This document shows, piece by piece, positions 17,873 through 29,002 of a stretch of DNA of 64,000 nt. The stretch covers positions 2,976,001 to 3,040,000 of the forward strand of contig NZ_CP102604.1 of the NCBI RefSeq assembly GCF_024707505.1, read 5' to 3'. Within the stretch, counting starts at the first letter, position 1. The number at the start of each line of letters is the position of its first letter. The translations under genes were made by a program, and so were the position numbers. Below the pieces are notes generated by a model. It did not search any database and was not told the origin of the DNA. It was given only the letters and a program-made list of their open reading frames with translations. This stretch comes from Pantoea sp. SOD02. GTDB lineage: Bacteria; Pseudomonadota; Gammaproteobacteria; Enterobacterales; Enterobacteriaceae.

Positions 17873-17888
17873 TCGCAAACGTTTGCCT
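17873..17888. promoter_or_regulatory. PurR box upstream of purM
   Basis: TCGCAAACGTTTGCCT contains the perfect 12-bp palindrome GCAAACGTTTGC at 17875-17886, the core of the PurR consensus. It lies 64 bp upstream of the purM start, just before a TAGAAT-like -10, where bound PurR-hypoxanthine would block transcription of purMN. Confidence 0.9.
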
Positions 17889-17951
17889 GCGCTGTTAGAA
17901 TTGCCGCGCTTAATTTTTGCCACCAACCGCAACTCGCGTGGGGATTCCGCA

Positions 17952-18992
17952 GTGACCGACAAAACCTCTCTCAGCTACAAAGACGCCGGTGTTGATATCG
18001 ATGCTGGTAACGATCTGGTTGACCGTATTAAAGGCGTAGTGAAAAAAACCCGCCGCCCGGAAGTCATGGGTGGATTGGGCGGATTCGGCGCGCTCTGTGC
18101 GCTGCCGCAGAAGTACCGCGAGCCTGTGCTGGTCTCCGGAACCGATGGCGTCGGCACCAAGCTGCGTCTGGCGATGGATCTCAAACGCCATGACAGCATC
18201 GGCATCGATCTGGTCGCAATGTGTGTTAACGACCTGATTGTTCAGGGTGCTGAGCCGCTGTTCTTCCTCGATTATTACGCGACCGGCAAGCTGGATGTGG
18301 ATACCGCTTCATCGGTAATCACCGGCATCGCCGAAGGTTGCTTGCAGTCGGGTTGTGCGCTGGTCGGCGGTGAAACCGCTGAAATGCCAGGCATGTACCA
18401 CGGCGAAGATTACGACGTGGCGGGTTTCTGCGTCGGCGTGGTGGAAAAATCAGAAATCATTGACGGTTCGAAAGTGCAGGACGGCGACGTACTGATCGCG
18501 TTGGGTTCCAGCGGCCCACACTCGAACGGTTATTCTCTGGTGCGCAAGATTCTTGAAGTCAGCCAGACCGATCCGGCCACCAAACAGCTGGATGGCAAAT
18601 CACTGGCCGATCACCTGCTGGCGCCAACCCGCATCTATGTGAAAAACATCCTTAGCCTGATTGAACAGGTTGATGTGCATGCGATTTCGCATCTGACCGG
18701 CGGCGGCTTCTGGGAAAACATCCCGCGCGTTCTGCCAGACAAGACCCAGGCGGTGCTGGAAGAGAGCAGCTGGCAGTGGCCGTCTGTGTTCAGCTGGTTG
18801 CAGCAGGCGGGCAACGTTAGCCGTCACGAAATGTACCGCACCTTTAACTGCGGCGTGGGCATGGTGATTGCGCTGAGCCCGGCAGAAGCCGATAAAGCGG
18901 TACAGCTGATGACCGACGCGGGCGAAAAAGCGTGGAAAATCGGTGTGATTAAAGCGTCTGATTCTGAAGAGCGTGTGGTTATCAATCCATGA
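17952..18992 (+). CDS. purM: Phosphoribosylaminoimidazole synthetase (GTG start)
   Basis: PurM closes FGAM to AIR using ATP in purine synthesis. The 346-residue protein begins at a GTG (17952) with GGGGA about 8 nt upstream, and the translated start [20 protein letters not shown] matches E. coli PurM. Nucleotide-binding and catalytic segments include [26 protein letters not shown] and [16 protein letters not shown]. Upstream in-frame codons have no family support. Its stop overlaps the purN start (ATGA). A PurR box lies upstream. Confidence 0.97.
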   Translation: MTDKTSLSYKDAGVDIDAGNDLVDRIKGVVKKTRRPEVMGGLGGFGALCALPQKYREPVLVSGTDGVGTKLRLAMDLKRHDSIGIDLVAMCVNDLIVQGAEPLFFLDYYATGKLDVDTASSVITGIAEGCLQSGCALVGGETAEMPGMYHGEDYDVAGFCVGVVEKSEIIDGSKVQDGDVLIALGSSGPHSNGYSLVRKILEVSQTDPATKQLDGKSLADHLLAPTRIYVKNILSLIEQVDVHAISHLTGGGFWENIPRVLPDKTQAVLEESSWQWPSVFSWLQQAGNVSRHEMYRTFNCGVGMVIALSPAEADKAVQLMTDAGEKAWKIGVIKASDSEERVVINP

Positions 18993-19627
18993 AGAAACTG
19001 GTTGTACTGATCTCCGGCAACGGAAGCAATCTTCAGTCCATCCTCGACGCCTGCGCAAGCGGGCGTATCAACGGCAGCGTCGCTGCCGTTTTCAGTAATA
19101 AAGCCAGCGCGTATGGTTTAACGCGCGCGCAGGAAGCCAACGTCCCGCCGCATGCGTTAGCCGCCAGTGATTTTGCCGACCGCGAAGCCTTTGATCGCCA
19201 GCTGATGCAGGAGATTGATGCTTACGCGCCGGATCTGGTGGTGCTGGCCGGTTATATGCGCATCCTCAGCAGCGCTTTTGTCGCGCACTATCACGATCGT
19301 CTGGTGAATATTCATCCGTCGCTGTTGCCGAAATATCCGGGCTTGCACACGCATCGTCAGGCGTTGGAAAACGGCGACGAAGAGCATGGCACTTCAGTGC
19401 ACTTTGTCACTGACGAGCTGGATGGCGGACCGATTATTTTGCAGGCGCACGTGCCGGTGTTTGCTGGCGACAGCGAAGACGAAATCAGCGCGCGCGTGCA
19501 GCATCAGGAACACGCGATCTATCCGCTGGTGATCAGCTGGTTTGTTGACGGGCGTTTGCAGATGCGTGAGGGTAAAGCGTGGCTGGATGGTCAGCCGTTG
19601 CCACCTGAAGGTCATGCCAACGAATAA
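18989..19627 (+). CDS. purN: GAR formyltransferase
   Basis: PurN transfers the formyl group of 10-formyl-tetrahydrofolate to GAR in purine synthesis. The 212-residue protein has the N-terminal [14 protein letters not shown] and the catalytic [16 protein letters not shown] segment (Asn106/His108 type). The conserved Asp lies in TDELDGGPI. Translation is coupled to purM by a 4-nt overlap. A REP element lies 4 nt after the stop. Confidence 0.97.
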   Translation: MKKLVVLISGNGSNLQSILDACASGRINGSVAAVFSNKASAYGLTRAQEANVPPHALAASDFADREAFDRQLMQEIDAYAPDLVVLAGYMRILSSAFVAHYHDRLVNIHPSLLPKYPGLHTHRQALENGDEEHGTSVHFVTDELDGGPIILQAHVPVFAGDSEDEISARVQHQEHAIYPLVISWFVDGRLQMREGKAWLDGQPLPPEGHANE

Positions 19628-19631
19628 ATGT

Positions 19632-19655
19632 AAGGTCGCCATTCATGGCGACCTT
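19632..19655. repeat. REP-like palindrome, copy between purN and pstB
   Basis: AAGGTCGCCAT and ATGGCGACCTT are perfect 11-bp arms around TC. It lies between the convergent 3' ends of purN and pstB and lacks the usual CTAC tail. It could protect or terminate both mRNAs. Confidence 0.85.
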
Positions 19656-19671
19656 CATCACGTCCGCACCA

Positions 19672-20439
19672 TCAACCAAACCGTCCCGTAATGTAATCTT
19701 CGGTACGCCGCGCTTTTGGCGAAGTGAAGATGCGATCGGTTTCGTCAAACTCAACTAATTGTCCGTTATGCATAAACGCGGTGTAATCCGACACGCGCGC
19801 CGCCTGCTGCATATTGTGCGTCACTAACACCAGCGTAAAATGCTGCTTCAACGTAGTCATCAACTCCTCGATCACCAGCGTTGAGATCGGATCAAGTGCC
19901 GAGGTGGGCTCATCCAGCAACAATACTTCCGGCTCAATGGCAATGGCACGCGCAATCACCAAACGTTGCTGCTGGCCGTTAGAGAGCGTTAAGGCGTTCT
20001 GCCCCAGCTGATCTTTCACTTCGGCCCACAAGGCCGCCGCACGCAGCGCACGCTCACAGGCTTCATTCAACACGCGACGGTCGCGCACGCCCTGCAAGCG
20101 CAGGCCGTAAACTACGTTTTCGTAAATCGATTTAGGAAACGGATTTGGCCTCTGGAACACCATGCCAATGCGGCGACGCAGCGCGGGAAGATCCTGATTC
20201 GCCTGCATCACCGCGTAGTCATCCAGCAGAATCTCGCCCTCTATGCGGCAGCGATCGATCACATCATTCATGCGATTAAAGCAGCGCAGCAGCGTCGATT
20301 TGCCGCAGCCGGAAGGACCAATCAACGCCGTTATGCGGTTTTTCGGGATCTGCAGATCAATGTTATTCAGTGCCTGGCGTTCGCCATACCACAGCGACAG
20401 ATGATTAACGCGAAGGGCAATGTCGTAATCGGGCGTCAT
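19672..20439 (-). CDS. pstB: PstB-type phosphate ABC transporter ATPase with altered signature
   Basis: This is the ATPase subunit of a phosphate transporter, 255 residues. Walker A is GPSGCGKST and Walker B is [12 protein letters not shown], with the PstB-specific [21 protein letters not shown]-loop region and the H-loop [18 protein letters not shown]. The ABC signature reads LSNGQQQR instead of LSGGQQQR. The first of the two glycines is Asn, which is uncommon. It follows pstA by 11 nt as the last gene of the set. No phoU or pstS is adjacent. Confidence 0.9.
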   Translation of the reverse strand: MTPDYDIALRVNHLSLWYGERQALNNIDLQIPKNRITALIGPSGCGKSTLLRCFNRMNDVIDRCRIEGEILLDDYAVMQANQDLPALRRRIGMVFQRPNPFPKSIYENVVYGLRLQGVRDRRVLNEACERALRAAALWAEVKDQLGQNALTLSNGQQQRLVIARAIAIEPEVLLLDEPTSALDPISTLVIEELMTTLKQHFTLVLVTHNMQQAARVSDYTAFMHNGQLVEFDETDRIFTSPKARRTEDYITGRFG

Positions 20440-20450
20440 CAGAAACCTTT

Positions 20451-22049
20451 TTAGTGCGTCATAAGCCGGTAACGCTCACGCAGCCGATGGCGCAATGCCA
20501 TCGCCAGCAAATTGAGCGACAGGATGATCACCACCAGCAGCAAAGCGGTGGCGTAAACCAGCGGTCGATCAGCATCGATGTTGGGGCTCTGGAACGCCAA
20601 ATCATAGATCTGAAAACCGAGGTGCATGAATTTACGATCGAGGTGCAGATAAGGGAACACCGCATCAACCGGCAGCTCTGGCACCATTTTCACCACGCCC
20701 ACCAGCATCAGCGGCGCGGTTTCTCCAGCGGCACGCGCCACCGCCAGAATCAGGCCGGTAAGCATGGCCGGTACCGCCAACGGCAGCACCACGCGCCACA
20801 GCGTTTCCGCCTGGGTTGCGCCCAGCGCCAGCGATCCCTGACGCAGATTATCCGGAATGCGCGACAATCCTTCTTCGGTGGCAACAATCACCACCGGCAG
20901 CGTCAGCAGCGCCAACGTTAGTGCGGCCCACAGCAAGCCCGGCGTACCAAAAGTGGGATTGGGTAAGGCGCTGGAAAAGAACAGCTGATCGATGGTGCCA
21001 CCAATCAGCCAGACAAAGAAACCAAGGCCAAACACGCCATAAACGATCGACGGCACGCCGGCGAGATTCACCACCGCGATACGCACCAGCCGCGTTAGCG
21101 CATTGCGTCCGGCGTATTCGTGCAGCCAAACCGCAGCGATGACGCCGAGCGGCATGACGATGATCGACATCAACAGCACCATCAGCACGGTGCCAAAAAT
21201 CGCCGGAAACGCCCCGCTTTCACCGCCACCGGAAGTCGGTGAATCGCTGACGAATTGCCAAATCTGGCTGAAGAAGTGCAGCGTTTTGTTGGTTAAGGTC
21301 ATGGCATTCGGATACCACGCATCCACAACCTGCGCCAGCGGGATGGTGTGATCCACGCCGTTCACATCGCGTAGCACCAGCGTATCGCGCTGACTCTCTT
21401 GCTGCAGATGGGTTAACTGCTGCGCCAGCGCGTTGAAGCGGCGCTGTAACGCAGTGCGGTTGGCATCAAACTCGGACTGCACTTCCAGAGTGAAGCTGCC
21501 GTTACGCTGCTGCTCATCGGCCTGCTGCTGCAGGCTTTCCAGCTGTGCATTGAGGCGCGCCATCTTGATGCGACGGATGTTACTCGCCTGGCGCAGTTGC
21601 TCATGTACCTGCTGCAAACGCTGATGCAGCAAGGCATCGCGGCTTTGCGCGGTCATCACTTCATTATCCTGGCGCAGCTCCACCAGCCAACCATACGCAT
21701 TGCCGCCGTTGCGGCGCTGTAGCACCAACACATCGACAGGACGACGGGTTTTCGCCTCGCCCTGGCTGTAAAGCACGCGGAAATCCGGCGCGGCAAAATC
21801 GCGGTTACCGGTTTTCACCACATAGCGCCACTGTTCGCCCTGCTGCTGCTTTTGCAAGGTTTCGCCCAGCACCATCACCGCGCTGCCTTCCGGCGGCTGG
21901 AACTGATATTGATCGACCGGCTGCGGCCAGAAGGCGCGCACGCCTTGCCAGCCGAGCAAACCAATCAACAAGGTAAACGCCAGCAGGCAAACCGCGACAG
22001 CTCCGGCGGTGAGCCAGCGCCAGCGATCGTTCTGTTTCATCGCCGTCAT
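20451..22049 (-). CDS. pstA: PstA-type phosphate permease, long form
   Basis: This is an inner-membrane permease of 532 residues, much longer than E. coli PstA (about 296). An N-terminal helix (about 14-36) is followed by a periplasmic region with a coiled-coil stretch (about 140-210). The PstA permease domain runs from about 275, with five or six helices and the EAA-like loop [18 protein letters not shown]. Long forms of this type are known from Pseudomonas and Vibrio Pst systems. The start overlaps the pstC stop (ATGA at 22049-22046). Confidence 0.88.
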   Translation of the reverse strand: MTAMKQNDRWRWLTAGAVAVCLLAFTLLIGLLGWQGVRAFWPQPVDQYQFQPPEGSAVMVLGETLQKQQQGEQWRYVVKTGNRDFAAPDFRVLYSQGEAKTRRPVDVLVLQRRNGGNAYGWLVELRQDNEVMTAQSRDALLHQRLQQVHEQLRQASNIRRIKMARLNAQLESLQQQADEQQRNGSFTLEVQSEFDANRTALQRRFNALAQQLTHLQQESQRDTLVLRDVNGVDHTIPLAQVVDAWYPNAMTLTNKTLHFFSQIWQFVSDSPTSGGGESGAFPAIFGTVLMVLLMSIIVMPLGVIAAVWLHEYAGRNALTRLVRIAVVNLAGVPSIVYGVFGLGFFVWLIGGTIDQLFFSSALPNPTFGTPGLLWAALTLALLTLPVVIVATEEGLSRIPDNLRQGSLALGATQAETLWRVVLPLAVPAMLTGLILAVARAAGETAPLMLVGVVKMVPELPVDAVFPYLHLDRKFMHLGFQIYDLAFQSPNIDADRPLVYATALLLVVIILSLNLLAMALRHRLRERYRLMTH

Positions 22050-24139
22050 CCTTGGCCCTCATGCTGGCTGTAGCGTTGACGCAGGCGCTGACGAATCAAC
22101 TCGGCGATGGTGTTGATCACCAACGTGAAGATCAACAGTATCAACGCGCTAAGGAACAGAATGCGGTAATGCGCGCTGCCCGCTGCGGCTTCGGGCATCT
22201 CAATGGCAATGTTGGCGGAGAGCGCACGCAGACCAGCAAATAAGCCGCCTTCGCTGACTGGCGTATTGCCGGTGGCCATCAGAACAATCATCGTCTCGCC
22301 GACGGCGCGGCCAAAGCCAATCATTAAGGCGGCGAAAATGCCCGCCGATGCGCCCGGTAGCACCACGCGCGTCAGGGTTTGCCACGGCGTGGCACCCAGC
22401 GCCAGTGAGCCCTGCCCGAGCGCGCCCGGCACGCTGAACAGCGCATCTTCCGATAAGGTGAAAATCAGCGGCACTAGCGCAAAACCCATCGCCAACGCGG
22501 CCACCAGCAGGTTGCGCTGTTCGTAATGCGCTAAACGCTCGCCAATTTCCGGCCACAACAGCGTTGGCAGCCACAGCGTCAGCAACGTCACCACAAGCAA
22601 CACCGGCAATAACAGAATCACTTCAAAGCCGGGACGTCGCCAGCTGGCAGGCAAACGCGGACTGAGCACGCCGCACAACAGTAAGGTAGCCGCCAGCACC
22701 AGCGGTAGCAGCAACACGCCAACCAGGGCGGTGCTGATGTGCGGCGCCAGCCACACGCCAGCGATCAAACCAATCACCACGCTTGGCAGCGCGCCCATCA
22801 TTTCGATCGCCGGTTTCACCCAACGGCGTAAACCTGGCGACATAAACCACGCGGTATACATCGCGGCGGCCAGCGCAAGCGGCGTGGCGAACAGCAGCGC
22901 CAGACTGGCGGCTTTCAGCGTGCCCAATACCAGCGGCATCAGGCTGAACTTGGCTTGATAGCTGTCCCCCGCCGCAGTGGACTGCCATACCCAATCGGCC
23001 TGCGGATAGTTTTCGTACCAAATTTTCTGCCACAGGTTGCGCCAGGTGAAGTCCGGCCACGGATTATCTAAAGCAAACTGCTGCCATTCCCCGGCGCGTT
23101 CAATGATCAAGGCATCACCGCGCGGCGCGAAGGCCAGCGCCTGAATGCCCGGCGCCAGCTGACGCGCTAAGATTGCGCCCTGCTGCTTGCTGGCGAACAG
23201 CTGAACCTTGCCCTGCGCATCGTAAGTGGCAAACACGCGGCGCTGCGGTTCCGGCGTGATGCCGCGCGCCTGCTGGCTGCCGTTGAAGGTGTGAATCTGT
23301 TGCAGACGCGGCCCTTTATCACTGGCGATAGCGAACCATTGCTGCACGCCCTGTGAATCCTGAATCAGCAAAGTTCGTCCACCGGCCAACATATGCAGGC
23401 TTTGCGGCGGCAGATTGAGGGTTTGCGTTTCGCGTAGCTGCGCGCCATCCGGCGTGATTTGCCACACGCGCAGTAAGCGCCCGCTGCTGGCGTAGAGTAA
23501 GGTGCCATCCGGCGACAACAGCAGATGATCGGCCTGCTGCTGCGGCAACAGGATCTGATTCACCTTTTGCTGATTTTCCAGCTTGAGCAGGCTAATGCCT
23601 GCTGCGGTTTGCGCGGCAATCAACCATTGATGGTCGTTGAGCGACGTCAGCGCCATGTTACTGACCGGGCCTTGCGGTAAGCGCAGCGGACGATCGCCGA
23701 GCGGGAAACCCCATTCGCCGCTGCCGTTGCGGATAACCGGTTGCATTAACAGCAGTTCGCCCTGCATATTGAGCAGCACGCTGCGGTTATCAAAGCTTGC
23801 GATCGCCGCATCAGGCTTGCCATTCAGCGCCAGTGCCGGTGCCGCGGGTTGACCATCGAGCGGAATAAAGCGCGCTTCGTTACGGCTAATGCGCCAGCCC
23901 AAATGGCCGTCGCTGCCCATCGCCAGCATTGGGGCTTTGTCCCACAGCTGAATATTGGTGGTGGCATGCATTCCCGGCGCGCTAAACAGCGGCAGCACCA
24001 CCCAGATCAACCAGAAGAACAGCAGTAACATCAGCAGCAAAATTCCCACGCCGCAAGCTGTGACAACGCGGCGCACTAAATTATCAGTGGCGCGTCGACG
24101 ACGGTCGCTAAAGTGGACGGGAATACGATTTATGCTCAT
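22046..24139 (-). CDS. pstC: PstC-type phosphate permease, long form with periplasmic domain
   Basis: This is a 697-residue permease, more than twice the E. coli PstC length (319). One N-terminal helix lies at about 30-52. A large periplasmic region follows (about 60-390) whose repeated LLLSPDGTLLYASSGRLLRVW-like strands suggest a beta-propeller. The permease domain (about 400-697) has the EAA-like loop SLALGATPWQTLTRVVLPGA. It is first in a pstCAB set divergent from ppk. The periplasmic domain's role is not established. It might replace or modify interaction with a binding protein, since no pstS is nearby. Confidence 0.88.
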   Translation of the reverse strand: MSINRIPVHFSDRRRRATDNLVRRVVTACGVGILLLMLLLFFWLIWVVLPLFSAPGMHATTNIQLWDKAPMLAMGSDGHLGWRISRNEARFIPLDGQPAAPALALNGKPDAAIASFDNRSVLLNMQGELLLMQPVIRNGSGEWGFPLGDRPLRLPQGPVSNMALTSLNDHQWLIAAQTAAGISLLKLENQQKVNQILLPQQQADHLLLSPDGTLLYASSGRLLRVWQITPDGAQLRETQTLNLPPQSLHMLAGGRTLLIQDSQGVQQWFAIASDKGPRLQQIHTFNGSQQARGITPEPQRRVFATYDAQGKVQLFASKQQGAILARQLAPGIQALAFAPRGDALIIERAGEWQQFALDNPWPDFTWRNLWQKIWYENYPQADWVWQSTAAGDSYQAKFSLMPLVLGTLKAASLALLFATPLALAAAMYTAWFMSPGLRRWVKPAIEMMGALPSVVIGLIAGVWLAPHISTALVGVLLLPLVLAATLLLCGVLSPRLPASWRRPGFEVILLLPVLLVVTLLTLWLPTLLWPEIGERLAHYEQRNLLVAALAMGFALVPLIFTLSEDALFSVPGALGQGSLALGATPWQTLTRVVLPGASAGIFAALMIGFGRAVGETMIVLMATGNTPVSEGGLFAGLRALSANIAIEMPEAAAGSAHYRILFLSALILLIFTLVINTIAELIRQRLRQRYSQHEGQG

Positions 24140-24321
24140 GCAGGCCAGGTTACCGGTGGAAACAAGTCGCTATGTTGCCCGTAGCTGATTGATAAGACAA
24201 CCTTTGACGTTGGACAAGCCTGCCATACTCTCGCCATAATGGTGACGGACACTGAGCGGTAACGCATTTTTGTGCATTTTCCGCCGGACATTCCGTCCAG
24301 CATCAGCATCTCGGAGTCAGA

Positions 24322-26382
24322 ATGGGTCAGGATAAGCTGTATATAGAAAAAGAATTAAGCTGGTTAAGCTTCAATGAACGTGTGTTACAGGAAGCCTCGG
24401 ATAAAAGTAATCCGCTGATTGAGCGCATGCGCTTTCTGGGAATTTATTCCAATAACCTCGAAGAGTTCTATAAAGTCCGCTTTGCCGATCTCAAGCGGCG
24501 GATTCTGATCAGCGAAGAGCAAGGCAAACCGACCTCTTTGCGACATCTGTTAAAGAAAATTCAGCTGCGGGTGCAGAAGTCGGATCAAGAGTTTGATGCG
24601 CTGTATAACGATCTGCTGCTGGAGATGGCGCGTAACCAGATCTTCCTGATTAACGAACGCCAGCTTTCACCGAATCAGCAAGAGTGGCTGCGCTACTACT
24701 TCAAACATCAATTACGCCAGCACGTTACGCCGATTCTGATTAACCATGACACCGATCTGATCGAATTCCTGAAAGACGATTACACCTATCTGGCGGTGGA
24801 GATCATTCGCGGCGATGATATTCGTTATGCGCTGCTGGAGATCCCGTCGGATAAAGTGCCGCGCTTTATTAACCTGCCGGCTGAGTCGCCACGTCGCCGC
24901 AAGCCAATGATTCTGTTGGATAACATCCTGCGTTACTGCCTTGACGAAATTTTCAAAGGCTTCTTCGATTACGATACGCTGAATGCCTATTCAATGAAGA
25001 TGACGCGCGATGCCGAATACGATCTGGTAACAGAAATGGAATCGAGCCTGCTGGAGCTGATGTCCTCAAGCCTGAAGCAGCGTCTCAATGCCGAGCCGGT
25101 ACGTTTCGTTTATCAGCGCGATATGCCGGATGCGATGGTGGAAATGCTGCGCCATAAGCTGTCGATTTCGAACTACGATTCGATTGTGCCCGGCGGCCGC
25201 TATCATAACTTTAAAGATTTCATCGGCTTCCCGAACGTTGGCAAAAGCAATCTGGAAAACCGTCCGCTACCGCAGATTCGTCACATCGGTTTTGACGGCT
25301 TCCGCAACGGTTTCGACGCCATCCGTAATCGCGATGTGCTGCTCTACTATCCGTATCACACCTTTGAGCATGTGCTGGAGTTGCTGCGACAGGCCTCGTT
25401 CGACCCGAACGTGCTGGCGATTAAGATCAACATTTATCGCGTAGCGAAAAACTCGCGCATCATGGATGCGATGATTCACGCCGCCTATAACGGTAAGAAA
25501 GTCACGGTGGTGGTGGAACTGCAGGCGCGCTTCGATGAAGAGGCCAACATCCGCTGGGCGAAACGTCTGACCGAAGCGGGCGTGCATGTGATCTTCTCCG
25601 CGCCAGGTCTGAAAATCCACGCCAAGCTGTTCCTGATTTCGCGCCGTGAAGGTGAAGAAATAGTGCGTTATGCGCATATCGGTACCGGGAACTTCAACGA
25701 AAAAACCGCGCGCATTTATACTGACTATTCATTGCTGACCGCCGATGCGCGCATCACCAATGAAGTGCGCCGCGTGTTCAACTTCATTGAGAATCCGTAT
25801 CGCCCGGTGACCTTCGAGCATCTGCTGGTTTCACCGCAGAATTCGCGCGACATGCTGTATAAGTTCATTGATGCCGAGATCGCCAACGCGCAGCAAGGCA
25901 ATCCTGCCGGCATTACGTTGAAGATCAACAACCTGGTGGATAATGGATTAGTTGATCGGCTGTATGCCGCCTCGTCGGCAGGCGTGAAAGTGAATCTGCT
26001 GGTGCGCGGCATGTGTTCGCTGATCCCCGATTTACCGGGCATCAGTGAAAATATTCGCATTACCAGCATCGTTGACCGCTATCTCGAGCACGACCGCGTC
26101 TATATTTTTGAGAACGGCGGCGAGAAAAAGGTGTTCCTCTCTTCCGCGGACTGGATGACGCGTAACATTGATCACCGCATTGAAGTTGCCGTGGCGATTC
26201 TTGATCCACGCGTGAAGCAACGCATTCTGGACATTATCGCCATTCTGTTTAGTGATACGGTGAAAGCCCGCATCGTCGATAAAGAGCTGAGTAATCGTTA
26301 TGTGCCGCGCGGCAACCGTAAAAAGGTGCGTTCGCAGCTGGCCATTTACGACTACATCAAGAAACTGGAACAACCCGAATAA
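24322..26382 (+). CDS. ppk: Polyphosphate kinase 1
   Basis: Ppk makes inorganic polyphosphate from ATP reversibly, membrane associated. The protein has 686 residues (E. coli 688). The N-terminal helical domain starts [20 protein letters not shown]. The two phospholipase-D-like catalytic domains show the autophosphorylated His in [11 protein letters not shown], then [20 protein letters not shown], and the second conserved His in [10 protein letters not shown]. It is followed by ppx after 5 nt, the standard polyphosphate operon. Confidence 0.98.
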   Translation: MGQDKLYIEKELSWLSFNERVLQEASDKSNPLIERMRFLGIYSNNLEEFYKVRFADLKRRILISEEQGKPTSLRHLLKKIQLRVQKSDQEFDALYNDLLLEMARNQIFLINERQLSPNQQEWLRYYFKHQLRQHVTPILINHDTDLIEFLKDDYTYLAVEIIRGDDIRYALLEIPSDKVPRFINLPAESPRRRKPMILLDNILRYCLDEIFKGFFDYDTLNAYSMKMTRDAEYDLVTEMESSLLELMSSSLKQRLNAEPVRFVYQRDMPDAMVEMLRHKLSISNYDSIVPGGRYHNFKDFIGFPNVGKSNLENRPLPQIRHIGFDGFRNGFDAIRNRDVLLYYPYHTFEHVLELLRQASFDPNVLAIKINIYRVAKNSRIMDAMIHAAYNGKKVTVVVELQARFDEEANIRWAKRLTEAGVHVIFSAPGLKIHAKLFLISRREGEEIVRYAHIGTGNFNEKTARIYTDYSLLTADARITNEVRRVFNFIENPYRPVTFEHLLVSPQNSRDMLYKFIDAEIANAQQGNPAGITLKINNLVDNGLVDRLYAASSAGVKVNLLVRGMCSLIPDLPGISENIRITSIVDRYLEHDRVYIFENGGEKKVFLSSADWMTRNIDHRIEVAVAILDPRVKQRILDIIAILFSDTVKARIVDKELSNRYVPRGNRKKVRSQLAIYDYIKKLEQPE

Positions 26383-26387
26383 CGCCT

Positions 26388-27914
26388 ATGCCAATCTCAC
26401 ATAAAAGTACGCCGAAACCTCAAGAATTCGCGGCAATCGACCTCGGCTCGAACAGCTTCCATATGGTCATTGCCCGCGTGGTGGATGGCGCTTTGCAAGT
26501 GCTGGGACGCCTGAAACAGCGCGTGCATCTGGCCGATGGGCTGGATGCGCACAATCGCCTGAGCGAAGAAGCGATTGAGCGCGGGCTAAGCTGTCTGGCG
26601 TTGTTCGCCGAGCGTTTGCAGGGCTTTAGTGCCGCCAACGTGACGATCGTCGGTACGCATACGCTACGTATCGCCAGCAACGCGGAAGAGTTCTTGCAGC
26701 GCGCGGCTGAAGTGATTCCCTATCCGATTGAAGTGATTTCCGGCAACGAAGAAGCGCGTTTGATCTTCATGGGCGTGGAACACACGCAGCCGGAAAAAGG
26801 TCGCAAGCTGGTGATTGATATCGGCGGCGGTTCAACTGAACTGGTGATTGGTGAAGACTTTGAGCCGCAGTTGGTAGAAAGCCGCCGCATGGGCTGCGTC
26901 AGCTTCGCTAATCTGTTCTTCCCGAAAGGGGAAATCACGCCGGAAAACTTCCGCCGTGCGCGCCTCTCCGCTGCGCAAAAGCTGGAAACCATGGCGTGGC
27001 AATATCGTCTGCACGGCTGGCAATACGCGCTGGGCGCTTCGGGTTCCATCAAAGCGGCCTGCGAAGTGCTGCTGGCGATGGGCGAAAAAGAGAAGCTGAT
27101 TACGCCCGAAACGCTGGAGTTACTGACCACCGAAGTGCTGAAGCATAAGTCATTCAATGCGCTGAGCCTGCCGGGCTTGTCGGAAGAGCGTAAAGCGGTG
27201 TTTGTGCCGGGTTTAGCGATTTTGTGTGGCGTTTTTGATGCGTTAGCGATTCGCGAACTGCGTCTTTCTGACGGCGCACTGCGTGAAGGCGTGCTGTATG
27301 AGATGGAAGGCCGTTTCCGCCATCAGGACATCCGCAGCCGCACCGCGCAAAGTCTGGCCAATCACTACGCGATTGATAGCGATCAGGCGCGCCGGGTGCT
27401 GGAAACCACCGAGAAGCTCTATTTGCAGTGGCAGGAGCAGAATCCGAAGCAAGCCAATCCACAACTGTCGGCGCTGCTGAAATGGGCCGCGCTGCTGCAT
27501 GAAGTGGGATTGACCATCAATCACAGCGGCATGCAGCGCCATTCGGCCTACATCCTGCAAAACTCCAACATGCCGGGCTTTAATCAGGATCAACAGATGC
27601 TGTTGGCGACGCTGGTACGTTATCACCGCAAAGCGGTGAAGCAGGATGAAATGCCGCGTTTCACCTTGTTTAAAAAGAAACAGTTTCTGCCGATGGTATT
27701 CCTGTTGCGTCTTGGCACGCTGCTGAATAATCAGCGCCAGGCGACTACCAAACCGGATTCGCTCAAGCTCAGCACCGACGACGGCCACTGGACGCTTACC
27801 TTCCCTGCCGGCTTCCTAAGCCAGAATACGCTGGTGCAGCTGGATCTGGAGCGCGAGCAAGCTTACTGGAATGATGTCACCGGCTGGAAACTGATGCTGG
27901 AAGAAGAGGAGTAA
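26388..27914 (+). CDS. ppx: Exopolyphosphatase
   Basis: Ppx releases terminal phosphate from polyphosphate and belongs to the Ppx/GppA actin-like ATPase superfamily. The 508 residues contain the phosphate-binding [16 protein letters not shown] near the N terminus and [14 protein letters not shown]. The C-terminal HD-like domain carries [21 protein letters not shown]. It is co-transcribed with ppk. Confidence 0.98.
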   Translation: MPISHKSTPKPQEFAAIDLGSNSFHMVIARVVDGALQVLGRLKQRVHLADGLDAHNRLSEEAIERGLSCLALFAERLQGFSAANVTIVGTHTLRIASNAEEFLQRAAEVIPYPIEVISGNEEARLIFMGVEHTQPEKGRKLVIDIGGGSTELVIGEDFEPQLVESRRMGCVSFANLFFPKGEITPENFRRARLSAAQKLETMAWQYRLHGWQYALGASGSIKAACEVLLAMGEKEKLITPETLELLTTEVLKHKSFNALSLPGLSEERKAVFVPGLAILCGVFDALAIRELRLSDGALREGVLYEMEGRFRHQDIRSRTAQSLANHYAIDSDQARRVLETTEKLYLQWQEQNPKQANPQLSALLKWAALLHEVGLTINHSGMQRHSAYILQNSNMPGFNQDQQMLLATLVRYHRKAVKQDEMPRFTLFKKKQFLPMVFLLRLGTLLNNQRQATTKPDSLKLSTDDGHWTLTFPAGFLSQNTLVQLDLEREQAYWNDVTGWKLMLEEEE

Positions 27915-27941
27915 AGCGGGCAGTTGGCCCGCAATCTGGTT

Positions 27942-28541
27942 ATGACTACACGCCCCGATAACTATTACGCTGAAAAATACGCTCTCACGCCGACCCATTC
28001 TGAAGTGCTGGCGGCCCTGCTACATCTTGAAGTGGGGAAAGCGCTGGATTTGGGCTGCGGCCAGGGCCGCAATAGCCTGTTTCTCAATCAGCATGGCTTT
28101 GAGGTGACGGCCTGGGACAGCAACCCTGCCAGTCTGGAACGCCTGAACAGCATCATCGCGGAAGAGAATCTGCAGAACATTCACACCGAGCTGTGCGATC
28201 TCAATAGCGTGCGGTTCAACGGCGCCTATCAGTTTGTGCTGTCGACTGTGGTGATGATGTTCCTGCAACCGGCAACTATTCCGCAGCTGATTGCTGATAT
28301 GCAGGCCAGCACGCGTAAATATGGCTACAACCTGATTGTGGCGGCGATGGATACCGATGATTATCCCAATACGCAAAATTTCCCATTTGCGTTCAAATCC
28401 GGTGAGCTCAGCCATTATTACCGCAACTGGCACATCGTGAAGTACAACGAAGATGTCGGTGAACTGCATCGTCGTGATGAAAACGGTAACCGTATTAAAT
28501 GCCGTTTCGCCACGCTGCTGGCGCAGAAAGCCAGCTACTAA
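27942..28541 (+). CDS. tehB: TehB-like SAM-dependent methyltransferase
   Basis: This class I methyltransferase is close to E. coli TehB, linked to tellurite resistance. The 199 residues have the SAM motif [15 protein letters not shown], an acidic end of strand 2 (TAWDSN) and the family-specific [13 protein letters not shown] and [19 protein letters not shown]. The tellurite channel gene tehA is not adjacent. The ATG at 27942 starts the family match, although its ribosome binding site is weak. It is inserted between ppx and yfgG. Confidence 0.9.
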   Translation: MTTRPDNYYAEKYALTPTHSEVLAALLHLEVGKALDLGCGQGRNSLFLNQHGFEVTAWDSNPASLERLNSIIAEENLQNIHTELCDLNSVRFNGAYQFVLSTVVMMFLQPATIPQLIADMQASTRKYGYNLIVAAMDTDDYPNTQNFPFAFKSGELSHYYRNWHIVKYNEDVGELHRRDENGNRIKCRFATLLAQKASY

Positions 28542-28545
28542 GCCC

Positions 28546-28572
28546 ACGGCCGCCTTGCGCGGCCGTTACTTT
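28546..28572 (+). terminator. Probable terminator of tehB
   Basis: A perfect 8-bp stem ACGGCCGC/GCGGCCGT with a 5-nt loop is followed by TACTTT. The T run is interrupted, so efficiency is uncertain. Confidence 0.6.
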
Positions 28573-28695
28573 GTCTGATATCGATCAATCCGCCGCACCT
28601 TTTTTGCTCGTTTTTCACACAGCGATTGCTTTAGCGATCTAAGTGTGACTAAATATTGCCTCCGCCCAATCGGGCAATTACAGGAACCACCCCGC

Positions 28696-28881
28696 GTGAA
28701 CAGCGCTATCTCTGCACGAAGACGTCCCAAAACCGGTACCATGACCCGCGTTGTTTTACTGGTCAGCTTCTTAATTTTGTTTGGCCGCCTGCTTTTCATC
28801 ATTCCCGGTGCCATTGAGCATCATCAGCAAAAGAAAGCCATCCCTGAACCGGTCACGCTGAGCACCAGTGATTCGCGCTAA
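28696..28881 (+). CDS. yfgG: Small membrane protein YfgG (GTG start)
   Basis: This 61-residue protein has a basic N terminus and one hydrophobic segment (MTRVVLLVSFLILFGRLLFII). It aligns with E. coli YfgG (63 residues), which has been linked to metal stress. The GTG at 28696 has AGGA about 10 nt upstream and gives the family length. An internal ATG would remove the basic part. It is in the conserved position after ppx. Confidence 0.78.
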   Translation: MNSAISARRRPKTGTMTRVVLLVSFLILFGRLLFIIPGAIEHHQQKKAIPEPVTLSTSDSR

Positions 28882-28911
28882 ATACTTTGCGGGTCGCCTG
28901 TCGCTGCTAAA

Positions 28912-28940
28912 CATTGTCCTTTGAGACAATGCTGCTTTTT
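28912..28940 (+). terminator. Intrinsic terminator of yfgG
   Basis: The stem CATTGTC/GACAATG with loop CTTTGA is followed by CTGCTTTTT. It lies 31 nt past the yfgG stop and upstream of mgtE. Confidence 0.72.
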
Positions 28941-29002
28941 ACGTCCTGTTACCCGCAACGCGCTACACTGTGAGCTGACTTTACAGACACAAGGAACGCG
29001 TT

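Noticed and set aside
24220-24237. Pho box between pstC and ppk (CTGCCAT, ACTC, TCGCCAT)
   Set aside because: The first half site is good but the second matches poorly and overlaps the likely -10, so it is too weak to call.
28882-29002. M-box riboswitch before mgtE
   Set aside because: The leader is only about 120 nt and its one clear hairpin has a T run fitting a yfgG terminator. No M-box core was recognised.
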